Source: UBA8752 sp964223495 (lineage in GTDB: Bacteria > Bacteroidota > Bacteroidia > Flavobacteriales_D > Sanyastnellaceae). Taken from it: a stretch of DNA of 64,000 nucleotides. How positions within the stretch are numbered: position 1 is the first letter of the stretch; each line of letters starts with the position of its first letter. The DNA is taken from the NCBI GenBank assembly GCA_964223495.1, contig CAXQGL010000029.1, positions 1 through 64,000 of the forward strand, given 5' to 3'. Of this stretch, positions 50,573 through 59,653 are shown piece after piece. Below the pieces are notes generated by a model. The model saw only the letters and a program-made list of their open reading frames with translations. It was not told the DNA's origin and ran no database searches. A program made the translations under genes and the position numbers.

Positions 50573-52268
50573 TCATCGTGATCAGGAACTCCTCGTTGGA
50601 ATCGGTCCGGCTCATGCGGTCCTTGAGGAATTCCATCGCCTCGATGGGGTTCATGTCCGAGAGGTGCTTGCGCAACACCCAGATGCGCTGGAGCATCTCC
50701 TTGTGCATCAGAAGGTCTTCGCGACGTGTGCCGGAAGACAGGATGTCGATGGCCGGATAAATCCGGCGGTTGGAAATGCGGCGATCGAGCTGCAATTCCA
50801 TGTTGCCCGTCCCCTTGAACTCTTCGAAGATCACCTCGTCCATCTTGGATCCGGTCTCGGTCAGTGCGGTGGCGATGATGCTGAGGGAGCCCCCGTTCTC
50901 AATGTTCCGCGCCGCGCCGAAGAAGCGCTTCGGCTTCTGCAGGGCGTTGGATTCCACACCACCGGAAAGCACTTTTCCGGATCCGGGTGCCACGGTGTTG
51001 TATGCCCTCGCGAGGCGGGTGATGGAGTCCAGCAGGATGCAGACGTCATGCCCGCATTCGACCATGCGCTTGGACTTCTCCAGGACAATCTCGGCAATCT
51101 TGACATGGCGGTCGGCCGGCTCATCGAATGTGGAGGCGATGACCTCGGCATTGACGCTCCGCTTCATGTCGGTCACCTCCTCCGGACGCTCATCGATCAG
51201 CAGGATGATGAGATAGGTTTCGGGGTGGTTCTCGGCGATGGCGTTGGCCACGTCCTTGAGCAGGGTGGTCTTTCCCGTCTTCGGCTGGGAGACAATCATG
51301 CCGCGTTGACCTTTTCCGATGGGAGAGAAGAGGTCCATCACGCGTGTGGACATGTTGCCGTTCTTTCCCGCCAGATTGAAGGCTTCCTGCGGGAACAGGG
51401 GCGTCAGGTACTTGAAGGGCACCCGGTCACGGACCCAAGAGGGATCCCGTCCATTGACCTTGAGTACTTCCACCATGGGGTAATACTTGTCTCCCTTGCG
51501 CGGCGGACGGATGGAGCACACCACATTGTCACCGGTCTGCAGACCGGCCGCCTTGATCTGGCGGTTGCTGACGTACACATCGTCCGGGCTGTTCAGGTAA
51601 TTGTAGTCGGCACTGCGGAGATAGCCGAATCCTTCCGGCATGATTTCGAGGACGCCCTCGGCCTGTGCGATGCCATCGAAGTTGAATCCGTGCTCTTCGG
51701 GTTCGCCGAGGCGGTCGCGGTCGCGGTCCCGATGATCACGGCGGTCACCCCGATCACCCCGATCCTTGCGGTCTCCTCGGTCATCCCTGTCCCGGCGGTT
51801 GTTCCGGTTGCGGTCTCGGCGGTCGCCCCGGTCATCCCGATCCTTGTGGTCCCGGCGATCCCCTTTGTGGTCATCCCCACGACCCCCGTCCCGGTTGCCT
51901 TCCTTCTGCTCACCTGCTTTTTTGGCTTCCACTTGGTCCTTGTCCTTCTCCCTGCGCCGACCACGTTCACCATCTCCTTCGACACGGCCGTTTCGGCGGG
52001 GCTTCTCCAGCTGGTCGCCGCCATCTTCGGAGCTGTCCTTTTTGGCAGCTGCACGCTGGCGGCCCCGACCGGAACCGGACGCTTCTTTTTTCTTCGTGTC
52101 ATCGCCGCCCTGCTTGGCCTTGGCGCTCGTGGATACTGCCTGCTCGTCGAGGATGGCATAGACCAGTTCCTGCTTCTTCAACTTGTCCGTGCGGGCAATG
52201 TTGAGCTCCTTGGCGATGTCCCGGAGCTCGGCAACCTTTCGGCTGTTCAAATCAATGATGTCGTACAT
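50565..52268 (-). CDS. rho: Transcription termination factor Rho with long charged insert
   Basis: The start at 52268 (MYDIIDLNSRKVAELRDIAK) gives 567 residues, about 150 longer than E. coli Rho. The N-terminal Rho_N helical domain (1-42) is followed by a low-complexity Asp/Arg/Gly-rich insert (about 42-190), then the RNA-binding cold-shock domain (EIMPEGFGYLRSADYNY) and the ATPase (QPKTGKTTLLKDVA, IDERPEEVTDM, DSITRLARAYN, LSGGVES). All ATPase and Q/R-loop motifs are intact. Rho stops untranslated or antisense transcription. Inserts of this kind in Bacteroides Rho have been linked to phase separation. Confidence 0.95.
   Translation of the reverse strand: MYDIIDLNSRKVAELRDIAKELNIARTDKLKKQELVYAILDEQAVSTSAKAKQGGDDTKKKEASGSGRGRQRAAAKKDSSEDGGDQLEKPRRNGRVEGDGERGRRREKDKDQVEAKKAGEQKEGNRDGGRGDDHKGDRRDHKDRDDRGDRRDRNRNNRRDRDDRGDRKDRGDRGDRRDHRDRDRDRLGEPEEHGFNFDGIAQAEGVLEIMPEGFGYLRSADYNYLNSPDDVYVSNRQIKAAGLQTGDNVVCSIRPPRKGDKYYPMVEVLKVNGRDPSWVRDRVPFKYLTPLFPQEAFNLAGKNGNMSTRVMDLFSPIGKGQRGMIVSQPKTGKTTLLKDVANAIAENHPETYLIILLIDERPEEVTDMKRSVNAEVIASTFDEPADRHVKIAEIVLEKSKRMVECGHDVCILLDSITRLARAYNTVAPGSGKVLSGGVESNALQKPKRFFGAARNIENGGSLSIIATALTETGSKMDEVIFEEFKGTGNMELQLDRRISNRRIYPAIDILSSGTRREDLLMHKEMLQRIWVLRKHLSDMNPIEAMEFLKDRMSRTDSNEEFLITMNG
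51708..51893 (-). repeat. Rho Asp/Arg/Gly-rich low-complexity tract
   Basis: About 62 codons encode repeats of GDRRDRN, RDDRGDRK and HRDRDRDR units. The DNA is internally repetitive (CGGTC/GGTCC-type units), which suggests slippage could change the length of the tract. Confidence 0.75.
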
Positions 52269-52389
52269 GTGGGGTTCCCACCTGGGTGGGCGAATGTGCG
52301 TAAAACTTTCCCTGAGGAGAGGCCCGAAGGCCGTGCACCAGTAGATGCACTGCAAGTTTACGACAACTTTCGCGGTTGACGGTGATTAT

Positions 52390-52881
52390 TCAACGCGGCC
52401 CCAATTCCACCACCTCCGGGCGTTGGATGGTCCCGTTCTCCAGATGGAAGCGCAGCAGGGTCCGGACCCTATGGAACCCCTGTTTTCCCGCCGCTCCGGG
52501 ATTGAGGTGGATGCCGCCCCAAGACTTGTCATGCTGGACCGTGAGCAGATGGGAATGACCGCAAATGAAAATGTCCGGCCGGTGTTGGTTCAATCCACGC
52601 CTGATTCCTTTGGCATATCGCCCAGGCCGCCCTCCGATATGGGTCATCCAGATCCTGCACCCCGCACGCTCGATGTGCTGGTGCTCGGGAAAATCCCGGC
52701 GGATCAACTGGTCATCGATGTTGCCGTGGACGGCGACAAGGGGCTTCAATTCCGCCAATGCATCGGTGACCCTGAAATCTCCAATGTCACCGGCATGCCA
52801 GATTTCATCGCAGGTGGAGAGGTGATGCAGAATGCGGTCATCCATGTGGCCGTGCGTATCACTGATCAGCCCGATGTGCAT
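52390..52881 (-). CDS. YfcE/MJ0936-type metallophosphoesterase
   Basis: The start at 52881 (MHIGLISDTHGHMDDRILHHL) is the family N-terminus; an ATG 18 bases upstream is also in frame. Metal-binding blocks are SDTHGH, HAGDIGD, AVHGNID, THIG and CGHSH. These small phosphodiesterases hydrolyse cyclic or nucleotide phosphodiesters. It is divergent from the PorE-like gene at 52945 and upstream of rho on the same strand (121-base gap). Confidence 0.9.
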   Translation of the reverse strand: MHIGLISDTHGHMDDRILHHLSTCDEIWHAGDIGDFRVTDALAELKPLVAVHGNIDDQLIRRDFPEHQHIERAGCRIWMTHIGGRPGRYAKGIRRGLNQHRPDIFICGHSHLLTVQHDKSWGGIHLNPGAAGKQGFHRVRTLLRFHLENGTIQRPEVVELGPR

Positions 52882-52944
52882 GTCGGCAATTTCGCCCATG
52901 TCATGCGATTGGCCCCATCTTGTCGTTCTTCAAACAGCCCCGAC

Positions 52945-54912
52945 ATGAATCGTCTGTTTCAAATCCTCTTTCTGCTGTGTCCCTTGTTGCTTGCTCCACA
53001 GGTGTCCGCATTCGGTCAACCCGGTGCGCGGTTGCACTCCGATAACAAGAAGGCCATCAAGTTGTACCGCCGCGCCATGGACATGAGCCGCGCTTACATG
53101 GTGGAGGAAGAAGGAAGGGAGCAGAGCAGGGAGGAAGTTGAAGCGCATTTGATCAAGGCCCTCGAGCTCGATCCGGAATTCGCCGAAGCAGAGCGTGTTT
53201 TGGCGGCACTGCGTTTCGATGCCGGGCGTTTCGAGGAAGCAAGGGACTACTATGCGCACTATCTGGAAAGATGGGGTGGGGATTGGATCCGCGACCACCT
53301 CGCCTGGGCGGAGGCGGCCCGACATGCCTTGGACCCCGCTGGAATGAAGCGCGCCATGGTCGCCATGCAGGCCATTCCGGGGGTCATGGAGGGCCCGGAT
53401 TTGGAGCGCATCTCCGGAGTGGTCAAGGATGCCGAGTTCATGGGGACAGCCCTGATGCACCCCGTTTCGGCCATAGCGGAGGCCCTGCCGGCACCGGTGT
53501 CCACATTGGAGGACGAGTATTTCCCCAGCGTATGGCTTGCAGGGGAGGCATTGGTCTTCACACGACGGGTCCTGGACGCCCGTTGGCAGCAGGGCCAGGA
53601 AGACCTTTTCGTGGCACGGAGGTCATCCACGGGATGGGGTCAACCCCAGCCGTTGTATGGACTCAATACACTGGACAATGAAGGCGCTGCCTCGCTTTCC
53701 GGAGACGGCATGAGCATCGTGTTCACGATGTGCAGGGAAGCCGATCGGCCGGGTCAGGGTGCGCACAAGGGCAGTTGTGACCTTTACTCCGCCTACCGTT
53801 TCGACAACACGTGGAGTCGACCAGAAAATCTCGGAGCCGTCAATTCCACGGCATGGGAAAGCCAGCCGTGCCTCAGTCCTGATGCCGGGCAATTGTATTT
53901 CACCCGCGGAGCGGGCCGCCCCGGCAGCCGCAAGTATGATCTGTTCACTGCGCGTCGGAACGGGGATGGGACCTGGAGTGCTCCCTTCCGGATGGGAGGA
54001 GCCGTGAATTCAAAGGGCAAGGAAATGCGTCCGTTCATCCACCCCGATGGACGCCATCTGTATTTCGCCTCGGATGGACGCACGGGAATGGGGGGCATGG
54101 ACCTGTTCGTCAGCACACTGGATGACCAGGGACGGTGGGGAGAGCCGGTCAACCTCGGCTGGCCCATCAACACACCGGATGACGAGACCGGCCTTGTCGT
54201 GGCCTCGGACGGGGTGACCGCCTATTTCAGTCGGGAAATTGAGGGCCAGCTCGATCTCCATGTCCTCACACTGCCGGTCTCGGTCGCAGCAGATCCGACA
54301 GCAGCCATGGAAGGTCGGTTGACCAACCCTGATGGCCGGCCGCTGGCCCAAGGTCGGATCACCTTGTTGGACCGGTCGACCGGTGCGCCTTTCGCCGAGG
54401 CCCTCGCCGCCGCCGATGGCACGTATCACCTTCCGGTACCCCTCGATCGGCCTTTCGCCGTACTCGCTGAGGCCCCCGGACATCTGTTCCAATCAGAGCG
54501 CATCGAGGCAGGTACCATCACGGGAAGGAAAACGCTGGATTTCGAGCTCCAGCCCTTGCAGGTCGGAGAGGAGGTGGTCCTCCGGAATGTCTTCTTCGAA
54601 AGTGGCAGTGCGGCCCTCAGTGGCGAATCGCAGGCCGAATTGGGCAGGGTGGGTCAATGGCTCTCAGCCCAACCTGCGGTGCGCATGGAGGTGGGAGGAC
54701 ATACGGACGACGTGGGATCGGCAGCCGACAACCTCTTGCTTTCCGAGGCGCGCTCGCGTGCCGTCAGGGATGTCCTGCTGTCCGCCGGAGCCCGGGAGGA
54801 ACAACTCGTTTCAAAAGGGTACGGTCAATCCCAACCGGCCGTGGAAGGCATGACGGAGGAGGCCCGACGGCAGAACCGCCGAACCACCCTTCGGGTGCTC
54901 GGATTGGATTGA
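52945..54912 (+). CDS. PorE-like OmpA-family protein with TPR and beta-propeller
   Basis: The start at 52945 (MNRLFQILFLLCPLLLAP) gives 655 residues with a signal peptide. Order: TPR-like helices (about 30-130), a WD40/PD40-like beta-propeller with ASLSGDGMSIVFTM, QPCLSPDAGQLYFTRG and MRPFIHPDGRHLYFASDG (about 180-440), a carboxypeptidase-regulatory-like domain (about 450-530) and an OmpA peptidoglycan-binding domain (VFFESGSAAL, GGHTDDVGSAADNLLLSE). This is the same order as PorE, a T9SS component tethering the complex to peptidoglycan, but many Flavobacteriales PD40-OmpA paralogues share it, so I leave the symbol blank. Confidence 0.82.
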   Translation: MNRLFQILFLLCPLLLAPQVSAFGQPGARLHSDNKKAIKLYRRAMDMSRAYMVEEEGREQSREEVEAHLIKALELDPEFAEAERVLAALRFDAGRFEEARDYYAHYLERWGGDWIRDHLAWAEAARHALDPAGMKRAMVAMQAIPGVMEGPDLERISGVVKDAEFMGTALMHPVSAIAEALPAPVSTLEDEYFPSVWLAGEALVFTRRVLDARWQQGQEDLFVARRSSTGWGQPQPLYGLNTLDNEGAASLSGDGMSIVFTMCREADRPGQGAHKGSCDLYSAYRFDNTWSRPENLGAVNSTAWESQPCLSPDAGQLYFTRGAGRPGSRKYDLFTARRNGDGTWSAPFRMGGAVNSKGKEMRPFIHPDGRHLYFASDGRTGMGGMDLFVSTLDDQGRWGEPVNLGWPINTPDDETGLVVASDGVTAYFSREIEGQLDLHVLTLPVSVAADPTAAMEGRLTNPDGRPLAQGRITLLDRSTGAPFAEALAAADGTYHLPVPLDRPFAVLAEAPGHLFQSERIEAGTITGRKTLDFELQPLQVGEEVVLRNVFFESGSAALSGESQAELGRVGQWLSAQPAVRMEVGGHTDDVGSAADNLLLSEARSRAVRDVLLSAGAREEQLVSKGYGQSQPAVEGMTEEARRQNRRTTLRVLGLD

Positions 54913-54921
54913 ACGGCGGGT

Positions 54922-56301
54922 TCAGCGGACCATCAGGTCCGCATGGCCGACCGCGGTCCAGACCATGTACCGACCAGCAGCCCAATCCTGGATGTCCAAT
55001 GAAAACCGCAAGGCTTCCACCGTGGATTCAAAGATGATCCGACCGGTCATGTCACGCACCACGAGCGGACCGCCAAGGGCACCGTCCGTGACACTGATGT
55101 CGACGGTGCCTGCAGCCGGCACCGGATGGACGAGCAGGGGCCTGACCACCGGGCTGGGCACGGAGGCGGGGTCCGACGTGCTGAACTCCTTGATGATGTT
55201 CGGCGGGGATCCGGGGTACGAGACACCATTGAAAGCGAGATAGAAAGCGCCCGTATAGGGATTGACGGCGATGTCCCGGATGCGCTGGTTGAAGCTGCCG
55301 AAATATGCCTCCTGTTCCACCACGGCAGCGCCATCCTCCGACATCTCCATCACGATGACGCGCCCGGGGAGAGGGTCATTGAATCCACTCATGACGGCCA
55401 TCATGATCTTTCCCTGGAACTCCGGGATGGCCTCATGGGTGTAGTATTCCAACCCATTCAGGGCGATGCAGGGCGACCAGGCAGCCAAGGGCTCGGCCAC
55501 ATTCCATTCCTCGCAGAATGCCTGCTCGGATGCGAGGTTGCAGGCCCCTTGGACATCCGGCCAGCCGTAATTGCGTCCCGCTTCGACAAGGTTGAACTCA
55601 TCGTCGTTGTTCTGTCCGTGCTCGGATGCGTAGATGAGCCCATTCGGTCCAATGCAGAGTCCTTGGGGATTGCGGTTGCCCCAAGTGTAGACATAGCTGT
55701 CCGGCCAAGGGTTATCGGCAGGTACCGTGCCATCGGGATTGAGGCGCAGGATCTTGCCATTCAGGCTTCCGAGGTCCTGGCTGTTCGCCGTGGCACCGGC
55801 ATCTCCCGTGGTCATGAGCATGGTGTTGTCCGGCAACCAGAGCAGCCGGCTGCCATTGTGGATTTGTGCTCCGGGCAGGGTGAGCAATTCCTGCTCGTTC
55901 ACCAGGTTGGTCCCATCCCATTCGAAGACGCTGAGGTGTTCCGAAACGCTGAACTGACCATCACAATACACCACCCAGACACGGGGGTCCTCCGGGAAAT
56001 CCGGATGCTGCACCATCCCGAGCAATCCCGGCTCACCCGATCCGTTGAAGGTCACGTTCAGGTCCAACACAGTGGTGTACGCTCCGGTGCCGGGATCGAT
56101 TCGGATGACACGCCCTTTCCGTTCGCTGCACCACAACATGTCATCTCCTCCCCAGAGGATTTCCCAGGGAATCTGGCTGTCGGTGACCAGGTCGCTGGCA
56201 TACAACGTGGTATTGCCCACGGTGAAGGTGTCCTGGGCGGTCAACACAAGGGGAAGGAGCAGGCAAGCTGCAAATCCCGAGTTCATCAATTGGCGCATCA
56301 T
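54922..56301 (-). CDS. Secreted PQQ-dependent sugar dehydrogenase-like protein with T9SS domain
   Basis: The start at 56301 (MMRQLMNSGFAACLLLPL) provides a signal; the frame continues 16 codons upstream into the neighbouring gene's end. Beta-propeller blocks of the glucose/sorbosone dehydrogenase family are visible: QIPWEILWGGDDMLWCSER, EPGLLGMVQHPDFPED, AQIHNGSRLLWLPDNTML, NPQGLCIGPNGLIYASEHG and DEFNLVEAGRNYGWPD. The last 75 residues (VHPVPAAGTVDISV to AGRYMVWTA) are a T9SS sorting domain. Oxidation of sugars outside the cell is the family role; actual PQQ use is not certain. Confidence 0.87.
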   Translation of the reverse strand: MMRQLMNSGFAACLLLPLVLTAQDTFTVGNTTLYASDLVTDSQIPWEILWGGDDMLWCSERKGRVIRIDPGTGAYTTVLDLNVTFNGSGEPGLLGMVQHPDFPEDPRVWVVYCDGQFSVSEHLSVFEWDGTNLVNEQELLTLPGAQIHNGSRLLWLPDNTMLMTTGDAGATANSQDLGSLNGKILRLNPDGTVPADNPWPDSYVYTWGNRNPQGLCIGPNGLIYASEHGQNNDDEFNLVEAGRNYGWPDVQGACNLASEQAFCEEWNVAEPLAAWSPCIALNGLEYYTHEAIPEFQGKIMMAVMSGFNDPLPGRVIVMEMSEDGAAVVEQEAYFGSFNQRIRDIAVNPYTGAFYLAFNGVSYPGSPPNIIKEFSTSDPASVPSPVVRPLLVHPVPAAGTVDISVTDGALGGPLVVRDMTGRIIFESTVEALRFSLDIQDWAAGRYMVWTAVGHADLMVR

Positions 56302-56338
56302 GGTGCAAGAATAGGCGTTCACCTGCGCATGTGCGGCA

Positions 56339-58693
56339 TCAAGGTGCACCGTTGATGGCCACCGCGGAATAAGGTGGAATGCCCCTGCCGGTCAGATTGC
56401 CGACCAAGGATTCTGCGCCGGCCAGCTCGGGCAGGGAGACGAATCCACCGCTCACATTGAGGTAAACCGTGGTGGATTCCTCCAGATACTGCCTACTGAC
56501 CTTCAAGACCTGAGGTGCAGGCTCCGAAAGTGCCGTCTGGCCGTACATCATGCTCATCCTGCTGCGCCGCAGGCCTATCCACGCCTTGGTCATTTCCCGG
56601 GTGCGCTTTTCCTCGAGATCCAATGCATCGAACCGCACCATTCGACGGTTGTCCGGATCGTTGCCTCCCACATCGGCATACTCGTCACCCTGGTAGATGC
56701 AGGGAACACCGGGCATGGACATGTTGAATGCCGTCAACAGGCGCATGGCCTGGTGTCCCCGCATCCCTTGACGCCGGATATCACGGGTCCATCCCGCCAA
56801 TTTGTGGTCTTCCTCCCACCTCACCGTGCCTTCAGCCAGGGAAGCGAAACGGGGACGGTCCTGGTTTCCAGTGATGGTGCCCATCAGGTGGTGCGCACCG
56901 TATTGGCCCAATCCCTCCTCAGCCACCTGGATGAGGTCCCCCATCCCCGCACTGTCCTTGCCGAAGGCGACGATGGCCTTGTCGTACAGGTTGAAGTCGA
57001 ACTGGGCATCCAACAGGCCCGACCCGAGGTAGCTCCCGATGAGTTCGGCACTGCCGTAGGTCTCGCCGATCTGATAAATGCGGCGTTCGGTTCCGGATGT
57101 GAGTCCCTTGACCTTTTCCGTCAGGCGGCGCCAGAATTTCAGGGAAATGTGCTTCGTGGCATCGTGTCGGAATCCGTCGATGCCGCTGTTCTTCACCCAC
57201 CAGGCCGCGCTGTCGGTCATGGCCTCCACCACATCATCGCGCTCCAGATCAAGGGTGGGCATGAAGGTGTCAAACCAGGTGGTCAGACGCTCATCGTCCC
57301 ACAATTGCGTGTTTTCCCTCCCGTCGGGCAGGTACAGGCTGGTGGCCCAATCCGGATGCTCCTTGTAGAGCGGGTGCTCTTCGTGAACGTGATTGGCGAC
57401 GTAATCGAGCAGGAAGTTCATGTCCCGATCATGGGCCGCATCCACCAAGGCGTTGAACTCCTCCCGGGTTCCGAACCGAGCGTCAATCTCGGTGTTGGAA
57501 ATGGGCCAGTATCCGTGATAGCCACTGAACCTGCTCGTCACATCCGTGGTGCTGTCCTGCCAGTATCCATAGGCCGAATCGGGATTGCGGGTGATGGGGC
57601 TGATCCAGAGGGCGGTCACACCGAGGTCCTTGAAATAGCCTTCCTCCAGTGCGGAGCGGATGCCGGCAAGGTCGCCGCCATGGTCGTTGGCTTGCGGCAT
57701 GATTGCCGGGTCATCCACGGGTCGGTCATTGTTTGGGTTCCCATTCCGGAAACGGTCAACCAGCATGAAGTAGAGGACCTGGGTTTCCCAATCCGAGCGG
57801 TCGAGGCGCTGGGCATTCATGACGGGAATGCCGTCAATCAATGGAATCCGGACCTCATGACTCGGCATGTCCTCCGAAGTGGCCCAGAGCCGGAGGTTGG
57901 TCCTGCCCGCACCATAGGCAGCCGCAGGAATTCTGACCAGACCGGTCCCGTCCTCACCGAGCAGACTGCTCGTGTAGAGGTGGTCTTCCCACCATCCCCA
58001 GACCCGGGCACCAGGCGTGCCGACCAGCCGGATGTCGTGCACCTGGTTGCCCCCGAAGCCGATGGCGTTGAGCCCGGTCCGCCCTTGGTCACCGCCCACC
58101 GTCAGCATGGAATTCCATCCTCCGAATCCGTTGTCCACCCGTTCCGGATTCACGGGGTCGGGCATTTCAACACCGTCCACGATCAATTGGTAGGGGTGCT
58201 TTCCTTCGGGCAGGGTCAACTCAATCGACCAGATCCCATGGTTCTCGGCCAGCGGATGGCTGTTGCGGGACCAACCGTTGAAGGCCCCCATGATGCGGAC
58301 ATCCTGGTGCATTTCGTAGTCCGGCGGCATGGTGTACACCACCTTCTGGGCATTCGAGGCGAACACCGGGACTTGCGCCGAATGGTCGGCCACCCGAATC
58401 TCGAGGGCCCCGAATCCCTGGCTGGGTTGACCATGGATCCACACACCGCGTACCCCGTCAAACTCGACAATGTCCTGTTCGGCTCCCGCGCCCCAGGAGG
58501 GGATCCAGTTGACCTGCGTCACTGCGCTTCCTGGACTGAAATCGTCCAAACGGATCCAGGTCGAATCCGCATCCAGTCTGAGGGGCATGGCGGTACCCGG
58601 GATGACCTCGAAGTGAGGAATAATGGTGGATTCTTCATTACAGCTGGTCAGCAGGGCCAGACACAATAAAATGGGAAGGCAGGAGAGGCGCAT
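56339..58693 (-). CDS. GH13 alpha-amylase-family lipoprotein (SusA/SusG or cyclomaltodextrinase type)
   Basis: The 784-residue protein has a lipobox (LLTSCNEES), so it is probably surface- or periplasm-anchored. An N-terminal domain with a CBM48-like NGW segment (MGAFNGWSRNSHPLAEN) precedes the catalytic barrel (from about residue 310). The GH13 conserved regions are present: LDYVANHV, the nucleophile Asp in GFRHDATKHIS (about 509), the acid/base Glu in YQIGETYGS (about 543) and the third Asp in TGNQDRPRFAS (about 610). It should hydrolyse alpha-1,4-glucans. It is the last gene of the SusC-D locus on this strand. Confidence 0.92.
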   Translation of the reverse strand: MRLSCLPILLCLALLTSCNEESTIIPHFEVIPGTAMPLRLDADSTWIRLDDFSPGSAVTQVNWIPSWGAGAEQDIVEFDGVRGVWIHGQPSQGFGALEIRVADHSAQVPVFASNAQKVVYTMPPDYEMHQDVRIMGAFNGWSRNSHPLAENHGIWSIELTLPEGKHPYQLIVDGVEMPDPVNPERVDNGFGGWNSMLTVGGDQGRTGLNAIGFGGNQVHDIRLVGTPGARVWGWWEDHLYTSSLLGEDGTGLVRIPAAAYGAGRTNLRLWATSEDMPSHEVRIPLIDGIPVMNAQRLDRSDWETQVLYFMLVDRFRNGNPNNDRPVDDPAIMPQANDHGGDLAGIRSALEEGYFKDLGVTALWISPITRNPDSAYGYWQDSTTDVTSRFSGYHGYWPISNTEIDARFGTREEFNALVDAAHDRDMNFLLDYVANHVHEEHPLYKEHPDWATSLYLPDGRENTQLWDDERLTTWFDTFMPTLDLERDDVVEAMTDSAAWWVKNSGIDGFRHDATKHISLKFWRRLTEKVKGLTSGTERRIYQIGETYGSAELIGSYLGSGLLDAQFDFNLYDKAIVAFGKDSAGMGDLIQVAEEGLGQYGAHHLMGTITGNQDRPRFASLAEGTVRWEEDHKLAGWTRDIRRQGMRGHQAMRLLTAFNMSMPGVPCIYQGDEYADVGGNDPDNRRMVRFDALDLEEKRTREMTKAWIGLRRSRMSMMYGQTALSEPAPQVLKVSRQYLEESTTVYLNVSGGFVSLPELAGAESLVGNLTGRGIPPYSAVAINGAP

Positions 58694-58708
58694 GGGGTCC
58701 GAATATCA

Positions 58709-58736
58709 GACACGCCCGGAAATTGCCGGGCGTGTC
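58709..58736 (-). terminator. Intercistronic hairpin between DUF4961-like and amylase genes
   Basis: GACACGCCCGG and CCGGGCGTGTC form a perfect 11-bp stem with a 6-base loop, 33 bases after the stop of the upstream gene. It lacks a strong T run on the minus strand, so it may be a partial terminator or an mRNA-stabilising element that sets the amylase level below or apart from the uptake genes. Confidence 0.6.
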
Positions 58737-58768
58737 ATGGTTTTCAGGAAGAAGGGTTCAATTCCGGG

Positions 58769-59653
58769 TCATTCACAAATGAGGATGCCGAGGCTGTTGG
58801 CCGGAGGTGGTCCGGTAAACGTGTACCCGGGCTTGGTGACGTACCAACGAACGCCGTTTTCAAGCGGTTCGCCCGTGTACGGTGTCTGATCGATGTTGCT
58901 TGGTGTGCCAAGGAAGAAATCCTCCGGGACGAAGGTGAAGGTGAACATGCCGGGTTCTCCTTCAACCGGTTGCATGCGCAACTCCGGAACGCTGCCTGCA
59001 TCGAATGGAGTGGAGGCCACCCCGTCGTCACCGTAGGTGTAGAGGGTGAATGGCCCCGTGCGGGCAGTGAGGTTGAGATAGACCTCGGAGAGGTTCTGGA
59101 GGTCGGGATTCGTCTCTTGGTTGTTGTCGTAGGTGAACGTGACGAAATCGTCGCCCTCCCGGATCTCAGGGAAAATGCACATCCGGCCATTGCAGAGCTG
59201 GGGCACGATGCCGACGGCGAGGTCTTCGGTCTTGGCCTCACCTCCGAACTCATCCTGGTAGGCGTATCCGTTGTCCAGCTTCGCCAGGCACGAGATGCCC
59301 CGGGTGAAGAAGGTAGGACCATCCACACCGAAATACTCACTCGGGACGAAAGAGTAACTGTACAGCTTGTCGGCCACCTTCGTCATTTTCTGGTGATCGT
59401 CGCTGTCACCCCAATCACCATTGCCGGCCACGGGTGCAGAGGGGTTCCAAATCCACAGGTAGACCTCCTCGTCAGGGTAGGCATCGACCATGTCGCTGAG
59501 GCGCTGCTCCTGGCATTGTGACAGGTCGATGTAGAGCGTGCATTCCGAATCGACGGCAGTCGGGGAGGGCAGCACATATGCTGCCTGGCTCAGGGCCGTA
59601 ATCTGGGCCGCAACGAGGGCCATCAGGCCGAGCAGGGAAACGATACGGTTCAT
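58769..59653 (-). CDS. Secreted protein of SUS-like locus, DUF4961-like
   Basis: The 294-residue protein has a signal peptide (MNRIVSLLGLMALVAAQITALS) without a lipobox, unlike its neighbours. The body is beta-rich with many aromatic residues (VYLWIWNPSAPVAGNGDW, YSYSFVPSEYFGVDGP, MFTFTFVPEDFFLG), consistent with a glycan-binding surface protein. In Bacteroidota alpha-glucan loci a DUF4961 protein commonly follows a DUF5004 lipoprotein and precedes the glycosidase; position and character fit, but family assignment is inferred. Its start overlaps the previous stop by 4 bases (ATGA). Confidence 0.65.
   Translation of the reverse strand: MNRIVSLLGLMALVAAQITALSQAAYVLPSPTAVDSECTLYIDLSQCQEQRLSDMVDAYPDEEVYLWIWNPSAPVAGNGDWGDSDDHQKMTKVADKLYSYSFVPSEYFGVDGPTFFTRGISCLAKLDNGYAYQDEFGGEAKTEDLAVGIVPQLCNGRMCIFPEIREGDDFVTFTYDNNQETNPDLQNLSEVYLNLTARTGPFTLYTYGDDGVASTPFDAGSVPELRMQPVEGEPGMFTFTFVPEDFFLGTPSNIDQTPYTGEPLENGVRWYVTKPGYTFTGPPPANSLGILICE

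Noticed and set aside
50664..52379. Plus-strand open frame of 571 codons
   Set aside because: Antisense to rho, including the repetitive tract, which produces a false hydrophobic Val/Pro/Ala-rich protein.
56753..58669. Plus-strand open frame of 638 codons
   Set aside because: Antisense to the GH13 gene; Val/His/Pro-rich translation with no family features.
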